This document shows positions 45,072 through 57,352 of a DNA stretch of 64,000 nt, piece by piece (position 1 is the first letter of the stretch; each line of letters opens with the position of its first letter). The translations under genes and the position numbers were made by a program. The notes beneath the pieces are model-generated. The model was not told where the DNA came from. It made no database searches and was given only the letters and a program-made list of their open reading frames with translations. The stretch is from Scytalidium lignicola (lineage: Eukaryota > Ascomycota > Leotiomycetes): the NCBI GenBank assembly GCA_002812745.2, contig NCSJ02000038.1:1-64000 (forward strand), read 5' to 3'.

Positions 45072-46172
45072 ATGCCCTTCTATATTAACCCGAGTTTCAC
45101 CAAGACCTACCATCACAGGCCTTATCCAGCCATTGACCCATCCCGACCGGAGTTATCTGCGCGTGGAAAGACAATTTTGATCACAGGCGGTGGGAAGGGT
45201 ATTGGAAAGGTGTGAACTACTATATTCCTTGAAGGATAATAGATATGAAAACCTAGTCTACATACTAAAACTTTAGGTATTCCTAGGCTATAGCAGAAGC
45301 ATTTGCACGAGCCCAGGCATCGACTATCATCCTAATTGGGCGAACAGAATCTTCACTCCTAATAACAAAACAAGAGCTAGAAGCAGTGCACACATCATTG
45401 AACGTGCTATTCTATGTCGTTGATTGTACAGATGCAGAGCAGATTGAAAAGACCTTTTGTGAAGTGGAAAGCAATATTGGTGCGGTTGATATCCTGGTCA
45501 ACAACGCTGGTTACCTATCAGATTATGCTTCGATCAGAGATACAATTATTGATGAATGGTGGAAAGGCTTCGTAAGATGCTCTTACATAAATAGTTCTTC
45601 ATGATTAGACAAAATCGCTAATATATGTAGCTCTAGGAAGTCAATCTATTAGGCTATTTTCAAGTTGCTAGATCCTACTTACGAACCTTGCGAGGTGGAA
45701 GAGAGGGGTCGATTATCAATATCTCTTCCGCAGCCGCTCATTTACGTTTCAACGGAATGTCATCATACTCAGGAGCGAAGAATGCAGCATTATGGCTCAC
45801 AGATTGTATCATAGAAGAAGAAGACCACGTCTTTGCCGTCAATATACATCCTGGTGTTATTGACACCGACATGAACAGCAAAAACAACGGTATCCCAGAA
45901 GATGACAGTGAGTTTTCAATGCAACTTCTTCCGGCTTCCAGTTTTATTTTTCTTCAAAGGCTTATAAATTCTATCTAGTAAATCTGCCAGCCTATGCTGT
46001 AGTGTGGCTTGCCTCACCAGTTGCACGGTTCTTGCGAGGAAGGACTGTGTGGTCAAATTGGGATGTTAACGAGCTTATGGATCAAACAGACGAAATTGTG
46101 GAAAAGGACTTACTCAGAATGACACTTAGAGGTTATCCCATATCAAGAGGTCTTGGATATAGTGCTGAATAA
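45072..46172 (+). CDS. Short-chain dehydrogenase/reductase
   Basis: Four exons (45072-45209, 45287-45571, 45637-45907, 45979-46172) give 295 aa. The classical SDR motifs are TGGGKGIG (residues 38-45) for the cofactor, NNAG after VDIL, ISS (about 170-172), and YSGAK with Tyr 185 and Lys 189 as catalytic pair. PGVIDTDM follows the active site. A 30-residue N-terminal extension (YINPSFTKTYHHRPYPAI) precedes the fold. It interconverts an alcohol and a ketone with NAD(P)H. It is divergent from the TRI12-like transporter and convergent, 220 bp apart, with the Zn alcohol dehydrogenase. A role in making or reducing the ketone used by the nearby BVMOs is inference. Confidence 0.92.
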
Positions 46173-46391
46173 TATTGGAGAGATTAATCTTAGTTAACTT
46201 AATCAATGATTAGTCATGCTTCGGAGAAAAGTTTCTTGCAACAGGACTGAAATTGGACATTTCACAAAGACTTCTAGGTTTTAGATACGGCAATAGCATT
46301 AAAGCAAGATCATTATCTGGTGAAAATGGATGTGTCGACAAAATATACTGGAATCAGCATTCTTTGTACCACTTGTTACATCTCCAAGCCC

Positions 46392-47790
46392 TTAAGCATT
46401 GAAATCTACTACACATCTCCCCGCAACCTTTCCATCTTTCAACTTTTGGACCGCGATTGGAAGATCCTTGATAGGAAATTTCTCGTAGATTGGTCGTAAT
46501 AAACCCTGTGAAACCATCAGCAACGTGTGATTTGGGAAAACTTGAGAGTTTCCTACCCGCGAAGCAAAGTCCAATGCTGCATCAGTGTCCCTCATTGAGC
46601 CCACCATAGTTCCAATAACGTGAAGATTCTTGAAGATGAAATATGTCGGGTCAGCACCAACAATCGCACTACTATTAGGCGCTTTCACGCAATGATTGTC
46701 AACAAATTATTGGATACTTGCAATCTGGGACGAACTCACGTAAACCAATACACATCACCCTACCGCCAATTCTGACCATGTTTGGTGCGCTCTTGTAAGC
46801 AGCAGTGCTCCCAGCAGTGACAAATATACCATGAGCTCCTTTGCCATGTGTTATTCTTATGACTTCATCCTCCACAGATTTTACTTCTGCGAAGTCAACA
46901 AATGCCTCACATCCGAGACTGTAACATAGATTGCGTTTTTCATCTCCGCTATCAATGCCAATAACACGCATACCCATCGCCTTAGCAAGCTGAACTCCCA
47001 TATGACCTACACCACCTCCTGCCCCTGGAAATACGGCCCAGTCACCAGCTTTCAATTCAGATTCGACGAGCTACACAAAATAATTAACATTTATGGCGAA
47101 TACTATTCGTCATGATGTTAATTTTCATACTTACGCTCCTATAGATTGTAGAACCACTACACATAATAGGTCCTGCTGTAAAGTCGTCCACATTATCTGG
47201 GATTCTCGTTGTATACTTCGCTGGCGAACGAATGTATTGTTGATATGTCCCTAGAATATGGCACAATATGAGCCTTTTCTATCTCTACCTTACATGTCAT
47301 ACGTACCCTCAACCATGAGTCCAGTTGATATAGCCTTAGAACAATACGTCTCGTGGAAACCGTCCCAGCACAGCTCACATTCTAAGCAGACATCCCACAT
47401 TGGCTTCACGCCACCTCTATCTCCGACTTTCCATGTCTTTACATTCGAGCCGACTTTGACGACGACTCCAGCTCCCTCGTGTCCGGGAGAGTGCACACCA
47501 AAATCAGTCATTTTTGGCATGGGAAGATCTTCTAACATATAATGAAGGTCCGAATAGCAGATACCAGTAGCATTAAGGCGGATTAAGAGTTCATCCGGAC
47601 CTAAACGCCGGTATTAATTCTGTGAAAAGACGTAAGGCCGGAGACGGCTGGTGATTCATCGGACTGTACCTGGTTCAGGAACTTCCACATCTTCTACATC
47701 AACGCGAAAGTTGGATCCCGGATCCCGTACGCGGCCAGCTTTGCACATCTTAGGAATACTTGGGAGACCATTTTGTTCAATTGAGCCCAT
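46392..47790 (-). CDS. Zinc-dependent alcohol dehydrogenase (MDR family)
   Basis: Six exons (47790-47670, 47600-47307, 47250-47135, 47070-46740, 46681-46557, 46505-46392) give 366 aa. Catalytic zinc ligands are in GICYSDLHY (Cys 55) and PGHEGAG (His 81, Glu 82). Structural zinc cysteines are in CLECELCWDGFHETYC (112, 115, 118, 127). The coenzyme loop is PGAGGGVGHMGVQLAKAMG, and the C-terminal region is GADPTYFIFKNLHVIGT...GLLRPIYEKF. It resembles fungal primary/secondary alcohol dehydrogenases acting with NAD(H) in the cytosol. For intron 5 I chose the acceptor near 46682 because it alone restores frame and sequence (IGLPPNSSAIVGAD). It shares a 3' spacer with the SDR gene. Confidence 0.92.
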
Positions 47791-48688
47791 ATCGAGGAAT
47801 TGTGACTACGTGAGTAGCCTCCGGTGTGGTAGAACGAGGGGAAGAAACGTAGGATAAAATAACAAAGTTAATAGACTATTGATTTTATGAAGACTTGTAA
47901 AGAAAAAATTAAAAACTACTAAAGATCAAAATTTGTATTTCAATTGAGTATCCGAGATTTGACCGATGATAAGTATGGATCTAGGTTGGCTGTTTAGGTC
48001 CTCTGCGGGTCTCCAGGTTGGAGATGTATGAAAGTCAGGGAAGTCTGATTCACACAATTTGGCTTTTATCTCATGGATATCTTTCTCGCATATTACCTGA
48101 GTGCTGAGGGGTAACTTATAGCTTGCTCTTATCATGCTCTGAATACGTTGGACTCCGAGCTGTTTAACCGTGTAATGGGAATTCTATCCAATCAAGTATG
48201 GGGTCAGGGGCCAATTCAATTTAGTAATTTGCAGTAGTGAGAAGGATAAAATACATGAATCAGTGTTTTTGTTGTCATGATGCAATTTGCGGATTGGTGG
48301 CTAGTGACCGGTTAGAACGCTTCTACGAGAGTATCTCCAACGTGGGTACTTCCAAGTTCTCCAATCAGAACTTCAAGTTTTGGTATTGCCTACGGATGTA
48401 AGGGAATACATCTTCATTTTACTTGCTATAAAGATAATATTTCGGATATTATGTTTCTCTCGGCGATATTTTAAATTATATCTAGGAAGCTTTTATATCG
48501 AGCTATCTGTTGCATGTCACGCAGCACTCGGACAAAAGCAACTCAAGTCATCATATCCTAGGCACAGCTTAGAGATGAATAATCCCCCATGATCTCTTAG
48601 ATACTTAAACATAAAATAACACGGAAATTTGCAAAGACGGGATTAGTCCCGTAAACCTGTGTAGGGGACATACTAGGAGGTCTTCACT
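47791..48688. promoter_or_regulatory. Divergent intergenic region, ADH (-) and beta-lactamase-like gene (+)
   Basis: A 900-bp spacer with only short open frames (minus 47926-48135, plus 48380-48592), none recognisable. It must contain the promoters of both flanking genes. Confidence 0.4.
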
Positions 48689-50115
48689 ATGGCAGAGCGT
48701 GTCGATCCAGTTAAAATCATCAATCTGGTTAATCAAGCAACAGATACTAGCTATGGAGGAGTTCCAGGTATTGTATTCGAATGCATTGATCGTACTGGGA
48801 AAGTCCTCGCAACGGCCACGTCGGGTGTACGCAGTCTGGATGATTCACAGCCTATGAGCCTGGATACAACATTTTGGATTGCTTCTTGTACCAAACTTAT
48901 CACTTCAATAGCTTGTATGCAGCTCGTTGAGCGTGGTACGGTGCATCTGGATGATCCACATCTGATTGATAAGTTCCTGCCAGAGGTAGCCGCAGCCACC
49001 GTCCTAAATCGCACCGAAGAGAAACGTCGAGAGGGAGTCATAACTTTGAGAATGCTATTAACCCATACTTGTAAGTGACAGACTACGTGGTTCCTCTGGA
49101 ATATCTGAGTGTCTCTGACAAAATCTAACAGCGGGCTATTCATACACGTTCCTCTGGGAGGACTGGTGGAATCGGATAGGACGAGACAAAAACAGAGACG
49201 AATTTCAAGGCTCATTCGAAGCTTTTAAACAGTCCTTAAAATTTCAACCAGGTACGGACTGGGAATATTCTGTGAGTAATCTCGTTGAGTTCTAGATTGC
49301 TATTCTGTTTTCGTCATTGTTTTCGTACAACTAACCATATAGACAAGATTGGCATCGATTGGGTTGGTGTTTTGATTGCACGTGTCACTAAAATGACGCT
49401 CGGCGAGTACTTTGAGGAGAACATCTTCAGTCCACTTGGTACCACCAGCAGTGCCATCATCCCATCAGCATCGATTCGCTCCCGAATGGGTGCAATGCAC
49501 TCGCGAGATAGCTCTGGCAAGTTCCACGTAACAGAACATTTAAACAGAATAGCCTTTGATCCCAGTAGTGAAACCGGTTACTTTGAGTCTGGAGGTGCTG
49601 GCTTATTCAGCACGACTTCAGATTATTGCCGTAAGTTATCGTGAAGTCTTTCTTCTCTCATACGTTGCTAGTTCATTGTCGTTTGAAAGAGTGTGACAGA
49701 ACCTGCTGACTGGCTTTTAGAGATACTAGCTGCAATTTTGAATGGAGGTGTTTCTCCGTCTAATGGAAATCGTATTCTCCAGTGTTCAACAATTGACCAA
49801 ATGTTCCAAAACCAAGTCAAAGGTTGGCAGACAAGATACGCATCCGCTGGGTTTGCCATCTGCCGTCCCGAACTTGCAGCGCTCTCTCTAAGAGAGGGGC
49901 AACTAGTGACTGAAAAGCAAGGATGGGGTATGAGTTTTCTCTTATCTGGAGATCATTTGGAAGTTGCAAGCGCGTCAGGTATATGTAACACGTTTTGGAT
50001 TTTAGATAGGGAGAGAGGGATCGGAGGGGTTTTGTTCAGTCAAATCTTACCACTTGGTGATCCAGTCGTTGTGTCACTATGGGAGAGTTTACGAAACGAA
50101 ATGTATGGCCTATAA
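48689..50115 (+). CDS. Serine beta-lactamase-like esterase/acyltransferase (class C fold)
   Basis: Four exons (48689-49070, 49132-49271, 49348-49630, 49721-50115) give 399 aa. The SxxK nucleophile motif is ASCTK with Ser 66 and Lys 69, preceded by LDTTFWI as in this family. LLTHTSGYSYTF supplies Tyr 130, a candidate second motif. YFEENIFSPLGTTSSAI, ESGGAGLFSTTSDYCQ and QGWGMSFLL match the rest of the fold. Fungal members include esterases, lactonases and the LovD-like acyltransferases, not antibiotic resistance enzymes. No signal peptide is seen, so it is probably cytosolic. It is 817 bp upstream of the first BVMO in the same direction, so hydrolysis of the ester or lactone made by that enzyme is a natural hypothesis. 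Confidence 0.9.
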
Positions 50116-50932
50116 AAAATCAGTTCTGAACAATAGTCAAATACTTTGAGATCTAGATAATCAATGACATTAAGCATAAAAAANGAGTTGGCTCTATATG
50201 ACAACTGTCTTTAAATTGATGTGATTTCACAGAAGCTATCATTCTTCGAAGAAGTCTCCTCATCAGGATTTCAAGTGGTATAATAGATGTATATGCAAAT
50301 TTGTATGGAAATCAGCCAGGGTTGGTTTTTTTAGAACTTCAACCGTTTACGTTGTACAACACAGCCTTGGTTGATCTTCCCAAACACTGTACTGGGATGT
50401 CTATCAGGCCATGCACAAGAACAAATCCGATCTCATATAAACACAGCTGTATATTCAGCATTCAACACTTAGTAAGGAATATTTAACGCTACCTCTCTGT
50501 GTGGGGAGATGGTGGAGTGCAGCACTAGGACCCCGCCTCCTTGTATGAATCACGAAAAGATGAGTCTCCAAACAACGCTAGATTTTGGGATTGAGTCAGC
50601 GAGACAGACACAATATGCTTGTGTCCCGTTTTCATAAGATGCCACATTGATAAAGCTATTAGTAAAAATGATTAGAGTGACTAATACAATACGCTAAAAG
50701 TATCGCGCCACACTCAAGAGGCTTTTGAATGCAGAGGATTGCCTCAAGCTTCTGCATTATCCAGTTGCCGCGGTTATTCCGTCATTCACAAACTTACCCT
50801 GCACTTCTTTAACTAGATGCTCTATTTCTAAGATTAAATTAATTTATTCTGTGAATTTCAACTTCATTTTATTAGTTTCCGTCTTTCTCGTGGTCGGCAT
50901 TCCCTGAGAATTGAAACATTTCAATAGAGGCC
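50116..50932. other. Intergenic, promoter side of BVMO 1
   Basis: No supportable gene. Contains an N at an A-run near 50184 and short frames only. Confidence 0.4.
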
Positions 50933-53905
50933 ATGACGCCATCTCTTGATCAACAGAGTCCGTTGACTCAAGCAACCGGAGAGCCTTACAAGGTAATTAA
51001 ACTAGTAAAAAATTGAATGATTCAATTTTCTGATCAACACAGGTTGCCAATATTACACTCTTTGATCCCAGTATGCTTCGATACCCTTGCCATATGAAAG
51101 GAGGTATGGGATTTAATACTACGGAAAAGACTAATTTTGTTGGTTTGAAAGAGAACAAGAAGATTAAGATCTGCATGATTGGAGCGGGTGTTTCTGGAAT
51201 CATGATGGCTTACAAAATCCAAAAGGTGAAATCCATAGTAGACTTACTGTTTGGTAAATTTGTTGACAGCATCGTCCCTTCAAGAGTTTACAAAATGTCG
51301 ACCTGGTGATCTACGAGAAGAATTCTGATATTGGCGGTACTTGGGTAAGCTCGTCTTTATGATAAGAGTTAAGTTGTCTATGGACAACCTCATAAGGGAA
51401 ACCCAATTTGACAAAAATTGTCCTTAGCTAGTGAACCGATATCCAGGAGCGGCATGCGACATCCCGAGTCATGCTTGTCAGTCTACACGTAAATTGCTTA
51501 TAACTAGAAGTGAAGACTTAGCTAACGCTAGCTCTAGACACATACTCATTTGCACTCAATGTAAATTCTTAGCAGAGAGGATTCGTTCCATCGGACGCTA
51601 ACTTGCATTTTATAGCCAGACTGGCCTAGCTTTTTCTCACCATCAAAGGATATCTGGGCATATCTCAACCGCGTAGTTGACAAGTGGGGCCTGAGGAAGT
51701 AGGGGATTGTCTCAAATATCTGTTTCGAAATGATAGGCTAAAATCATTTTAGGTATATGCGTTTTTCTACCGAAGTTATAGGATGCGTCTGGCAGGAAGA
51801 GACTAGCACCTGGAAAGTCCAAATGCGGCGGAGTGATGACGGCAAGAATGTCACAGAATTTAACGAAGAATGTGATATTCTATTACACGCGACGGGCGTA
51901 CTTAACAACTTCAAGTGGCCAAGTATTAAAGGGATTGAAAAGTTCAAAGGAAAGTTGATACATACTGCGAGATGGCCAGAGCAGTATCAAGAGCAAGAGT
52001 GGAGTAAAGAGAAAGTTGTAATCATCGGGTCTGGGGCATCGTCGATCCAGACTGTGCCCAATATGCAGGTAAGAAGGCATGACCGTGGAAATGCACAAGT
52101 CACTCCGACGCTGATCCTTCGCAGCCATACGTAAAACATATGGATATCTTCATCCGAACACCAGTTTGGTTTGTCGACATTGCTGGCAATGAAGGAAAGA
52201 ACATAAGCTGTTAGTCCTTGCCATTCATTTCTCCAGTTCTTATTACCAATATGCCAATGACCGCACAGACATTTCCAGGCTGACACACAACAGACACTGA
52301 TGAACAGAAGTCCAAATTCAGGTCTGATCCCAGTTCTCTAGTAGCTCACGCGAAATGGCTTGAGGACCAAGTCAATGGTGGCTGGGCAATGATGCTTAAA
52401 GGAACTCCTGAACAACTAGAAGCTCAGAAGAAGTACAGCGAACGGACGAGCGGAATCATCAAGAACGAGAGGTTGCTGAAGAATCTAATTCCAAAATGGA
52501 GCGTCGGGTGCCGGTAAGTTTGTTACTATCAGAGGCCTATCCAGAGCCAAGCACGAAGGACAGTATCTAACTAGCTTGAGGCAATAGGCGCATAACTCCA
52601 GGTGATCCGTATATGATTGCAATTCAGCAGCCTAATGTGGACGTACATTTTGAAGAGGTAGTTGAGATTACGGGACAGACCATCATTGGGAAAATGGGAA
52701 CAGAAAGGACAATTGACACCATTGTTTGCGCCACCGGTGAGATTAACTCTTGAATGTGCGTATAAGTGCAACATACTAAATCAAACTAAATACGAAGGTT
52801 TTGATACGTCGTTTAGACCGGTGTTTCCAATTATCGGCAAAAACGGTGTCAATCTCTCTCAAAAATGGGTGGCAGCACCAGAAGGATACCTTGGCTTAGG
52901 GAAGTAATATTTGGGTCAGATTTTGTTGATATAGCTAATACTTATCCTATAGCTGTCCCTGAGATGCCAAATTTCTTCACCTTTGTAAGTCAAGTTCCCA
53001 GTCATGCTGGCGTGATTATGTTTCACGATCTAATTCCCCCTATTGTAGATCGGCCCTTCCTGTAAGTCACCACAACCGCAATACATCTGTTTATGGGCTA
53101 TCAGTGAACTGATTAATATCCTAGGGCCTATTGGCAACGGCTCAGTAATGGGACCTCTAGAAGCCGTTGGTGATTATGTCATCCAATTTCTCCAGAAGAT
53201 GCAGGTTTGTTACTTTCTGATCCGAAACGCACCATCCAAAAACTAATTATGTTCAACAGAACGAACTCATAATGTCTTTTGAGCCTCGGCAAGATATCAC
53301 AGATTTGTTCAATGGTCGGTTTTGCAGGATCATATTTCACTTCTCGTTCCCAGAACAGACTAGCTGACACGATCTGACCTAGAACATGTTCAAGAATATA
53401 TGAAAGGCACTGTATGGACAGATGATTGTCGCTCGTGGTGTAGGTATAATAGTGGATTTTATTAGTTTGTTGCTGACCTGCATATTAAGACAAGGATCCA
53501 CAAACAAATCGTGTAAATGCCATCTGGTATGACCCACAATCTTCAATGATTCAACGCATCTAACCACACTCCCTCCTCAAAGGCCAGGAGCAAGCCTGCA
53601 CTATATAGAAAGCATCCGTCAACCACGATATGAGGACTTCACAATCAAATACTCAAATGTTTGTCCCTTTCGCTCCATAAGTCTCTCCCTGGAACATATA
53701 AAGAGACTGACAAGAGGTGTGTCTACAGAAGAACCCTTGGACCTATCTCGGCAGAGGTTACTCGCTGGCAACGACAGTTCCAGACGGTGATAAGAGCCCA
53801 TACATCTCTATCACTGCCATCGATGAGAACTGGTTGAGCGATTCAACTAGAGTGATGAGCGAGAAGACGAACGGAAAGGTTGAGATAGCCAGTGAGCACA
53901 TATAG
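50933..53905 (+). CDS. Type I Baeyer-Villiger monooxygenase (FAD/NADPH), intron-rich
   Basis: I can trace 18 exons and about 620 aa: 50933-50992, 51043-51225, 51270-51344, 51428-51476, 51538-51560, 51616-51698, 51753-52068, 52125-52209, 52294-52513, 52588-52736, 52798-52899, 52953-52988, 53125-53204, 53260-53314, 53383-53439, 53490-53526, 53583-53658, 53729-53905. The FAD loop GAGVSG is at 67-72, followed by GGTW and [13 protein letters not shown]. The diagnostic BVMO fingerprint [12 protein letters not shown] is at 222-233. The second Rossmann loop GSGASS (about 250) and [11 protein letters not shown] fit too. It inserts oxygen next to a ketone, giving an ester or lactone. Two places are imperfect: the intron after 52899 starts GGAAGT instead of GT, and the donor near 52985-52989 is ambiguous. 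All other junctions keep frame. It may be functional, or freshly damaged. Confidence 0.85.
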
Positions 53906-54518
53906 GGGGTTGTTAAAGCAGCACCGTATCATCCTAGATAACACAGGTCAATGAGATAATGAGAAATAAAGTTATGTACAATAACAACCCCCAGGAGATA
54001 TACAGTATGCATAAGTGCATGATCTTGGAATGCAGACTGTTCTACGGGCAACAACAGTATAATATGATAAATAACGCAAGAGATAGTTTCTTCTAAAAGA
54101 CAGAATTTTGCTACATTTATATTTCAATGCTAAATTGAGATAATTTTAATTAGATTGGGGGTAAACTGGTAATACAGTTAGTTTGAGATGAAACCAAAAA
54201 TGGAGATGACAAAAATATTATTGAGATCTATAATCGAAATCATTTCTCAGTATACAAGTTCTACTATATTTCAAAACAGTAGCATTAAAATTAAGTGTTC
54301 CTTCCTGTTTTGAATCTATAGTCATCTCATTTATTGTAATATTATAAGTGAAGATATTTCTGTTCAGAGCTGGTGGCAGAAAAGTCCAGAAAGGGCCGTT
54401 AACTAGAGCAGCTGGCCCATCGAGATCATATGTATCCTTGGACTCTTAAGACTATTCGTCAAGACATGTTGTTATGCTCAGTCCTAGATTTATTAACAGA
54501 TGCTCCCCCGCTCGATCC
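53906..54518. other. Intergenic between convergent BVMO 1 and the sugar-type transporter
   Basis: AT-rich 3' spacer with no gene seen. Confidence 0.45.
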
Positions 54519-56279
54519 TCACACATTCTCCTCAGACCCTCTCGTTCCCACATGTATAATGCTGGCCTTTTCATCTTCTGCCCCTGGGGAGTCTGTCATT
54601 ATGCCTGGTCCACCAGTGGCGACGTGATCCCCGAACAGCCCCCCAATCTCTTCCAGCGTTTTGCCTTTCGTTTCTGGTGCCCACCACCACAGGAGGAGTA
54701 TCAGCGGAGGGGCAATAGCGATGAATATCATGAAGAACTTCCAACCAACTCGATTGAATGCAATCGTAGTGGCCCTAGAAAAAGTCTTTGAGAACGAGTT
54801 TATTAACAAGTGGAGAAAAGGGGGTGTAATTACGTTAGATATCCAACATCAGGAAAGTATAGTGCTGCAATAGCTACTGTGACGCCTTTGGCCCTGAGGT
54901 GCGTAGGCATCAGTTCTGACACGTAAATGAACTGCGTACAATCCCAGGTTAGGCCGTAAATTGCCTCGTAGAAGTAAAAGGCCCAGATCCCGGCTATGTT
55001 GGCCGATTTGTTGTCCGCGCCTTGAAACGATGCGATGATGGCTGCTTCAATGCAGAGAACTCCGACCTGTGCGATGGCGCCCCAGACCATTAATTTAACG
55101 CGACCGATTCGGTCGACAAAGAAGCCGCTGACGACAGCCATAGCGAAACCAACAAGATTGTATCCTCCTGCAAGGTATAATTGCTGAAGAGAGTTCATGC
55201 CAAGGGATTTGTAGAAAAATGGACCGAAGTTGTTGATGACAAGGACTCCAGTGGACTTGGGACAAAAAAGGTCAGCATGATACACTACTACTGTTCGGAG
55301 GTTCAGATATGTCTGACCTGGCCAAGGAATCCAACCAGCACACAAAGACATGAGCGGCGACGCCACTTCTTGTCGGCAAACATCTGCCAGTAGCTGACTG
55401 CCAGCTCCCGCTCTTCCTGTATCTGACGCTCCATTTGATTGATCTCAAATCTTACAAATTGGTCATCGGCGTCATGACTGTTGGTATGTATCTTTCTTAC
55501 AACGGCTTCTGCTTCCTCCTGTCGTCCCATCATAATAAGCCATCGGGGTGATTCTGGAATGAAGGGGAGCAAAATGAGCACAATGATGCACAGGCCACAG
55601 ATAATCACAAAGGGCATGCGCCACTGGATCTGTTGTCCTGGGATGAAGTAAAATCCAACTCCGGTCCAGTTGGCAACGTTGTAGCCGATTACATTGGACA
55701 TACCCATAGTTGCGACCATCAGTCCCCTCCACTGCGGAGGGGAGATTTCCGATTGATAAAGCGGGGTCAGGGTCACGAACTGAGAGGCACCAAATCCCGT
55801 AAAGAAGCTACAAGGGTGCGAATTGCTACGTCAGCTCATGCCATTGTACTGTAGCATTCCTACAGGTGGATCGGGAGTACCACTCACCGCACAATGATAA
55901 ACATTGTCATATTTACAGATCCGGCCAGCAATGCAGAGCAGATCAGTGACAGTGCTGCGTTGATGGCCATGGCCATACGTCGACCAAAGCGGTCCGCCGC
56001 CCAAGAGCCGAAGAAGACACCAATGGCTCCTCCAGCGTAAAAGGTGCCATTGGTAGCTCCTATGAGGGAGGTGGCATTGCTTCCGTCGAGCTTCATGTAC
56101 GAGATGAAAGTCGGCTGAGCAAGCGTGGTTGCAATCATGGCGTTGATAGCACCTCCCGCCAACATGCCGGTTGAGATGCCGAGGATATACAGAACATTCC
56201 TGATGTTGGTCTTCGGTCGCAGGGCCGGGAGTCCATCATCTGAAGGGAGGCCGGCTTCTGACCCTCGGTGAGGAGACAT
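54519..56279 (-). CDS. MFS sugar-porter family transporter
   Basis: Four exons (56279-55888, 55807-55318, 55255-54834, 54774-54519) give 519 aa. The sugar-porter signatures are all present: DRFGRRMAMAINA after the second helix pair, LYQSEISPPQWRG, PESPRWLIMMGR before the central loop, DRIGRVKLMVWG, YVSELMPTHLRAKG and PETKGKTLEEIGGLFGD at the end. About twelve membrane segments are expected, in the plasma membrane. Relatives import hexoses, disaccharides, polyols, quinate or myo-inositol; the substrate is open. The last intron uses a GTAATT donor at 54833 that gives GYLTATTIAFNRVGW. It is divergent from the second bZIP gene, with a GC-rich 1-kb region between. Confidence 0.92.
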
Positions 56280-57352
56280 CGTGGGTGAGGGTGCCTCTCC
56301 GGATGCCAGTTGAAGGTCTTCTGGTCCTTTTATCTTTTGTTTCCAAGGAATCTAAAGTTCTAGAGTAAGCGAGTATTGTATATCGTAGTTGACGGGCGAA
56401 GCCGAAATCCGGGGTAAAAGCAACCAAGAGCTCTCTGCATCTTCAGCTGCTGAAGAACGGAACAACTTTATAGGTTACACATCTAGACTGCATTCACACA
56501 GTCCGCCCTTGCGCCTTGTCTGCCTTAGAGTATTGTGGGGAGACAAGCTTGCGCCGTGAGGTTGGCCTGGGCGAGAGCCATGGAGTGCGCGAGCATGGCG
56601 ATGAATCAACAAAAGAGGAGTCACCTCACATTGCACGCTTTACCAAGCAGCACCAAGCAGGAACAAGCCGCAGTTCATAGCGTCGCCGTGGTTTCAAAGC
56701 GTGTTAGCGTAGTGGGCGTGGGCTGGAGGCTCTGGGGAAAGGAAAGGAGAGGAGAGGAGAGGTTGCCGCTCTAGCACCCAGGCCCCCCGAGGAGTTTGGA
56801 CCTGAGTCCTGACAGGGAGACTCTGGAGTCAAGAACCCTGCCATGCTACGCGAGCTTACCAAGCACCATCTCGAGTCCAAAGTCCCAGCTAGCCCCGGAC
56901 TTCGGCCAGGCACCGGCACGGCGGTAGGAGGGTTCGGTTGATGCTGACTGTATTGCTGCACGACTAGTTACCGGCAGACGTGAGCGGAGGTACCGGTACC
57001 TGCACACTGAGTATGATAGACGTGGCAGAGCAGGTACAAGGTACGGCACGGTGTCGTCGACCCCGCACTCCCCCCCAGATCCAGCATCCAGATCTCTGGG
57101 GCGAAGAAGCGGGGGGCTGCTGGGGGGTGGGGATTGCCCACCTACAGAACAGATGGCCTGGGGAGTGCTGCGAGGAGCGGGTCCAGGCACATGCATGCCA
57201 ACATCGCACATCACGCATCACGCATTCACGCATTCACGCATTCGCACATTCGCACATTCACACATTCACACATTCACACTCATACGCCGGATTAGCAACA
57301 GCAACAGCAACAAGAGCAAATCACTCTTTCAATTGTCCTGCTCGCAATCCTC
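56280..57352. promoter_or_regulatory. Divergent promoter region, sugar-type MFS (-) and bZIP 2 (+)
   Basis: A 1.07-kb GC-rich spacer containing polypurine GGAGAGGAGAGGAGAGG (about 56744-56761). CreA-type SYGGRG hexamers are clustered at 57096-57101 (CTGGGG), 57120-57125 (CTGGGG), 57127-57132 (GTGGGG) and 57158-57163 (CTGGGG), followed by an 8-bp tandem repeat at 57223-57278. Carbon-catabolite control is a reasonable guess for a sugar transporter, but such short sites also occur by chance in GC-rich DNA. Confidence 0.4.
57223..57278. repeat. 8-bp tandem repeat, seven units
   Basis: Units read CATTCACG (two), CATTCGCA (two) and CATTCACA (three) without gaps, 75 bp upstream of the bZIP 2 start codon, presumably in its 5' UTR or core promoter. 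Confidence 0.85.

Noticed and set aside
48689..50115. Reading the beta-lactamase-like gene as an antibiotic-resistance enzyme
   Set aside because: Fungal members of this fold are esterases or acyltransferases; nothing in the sequence indicates true lactamase activity.
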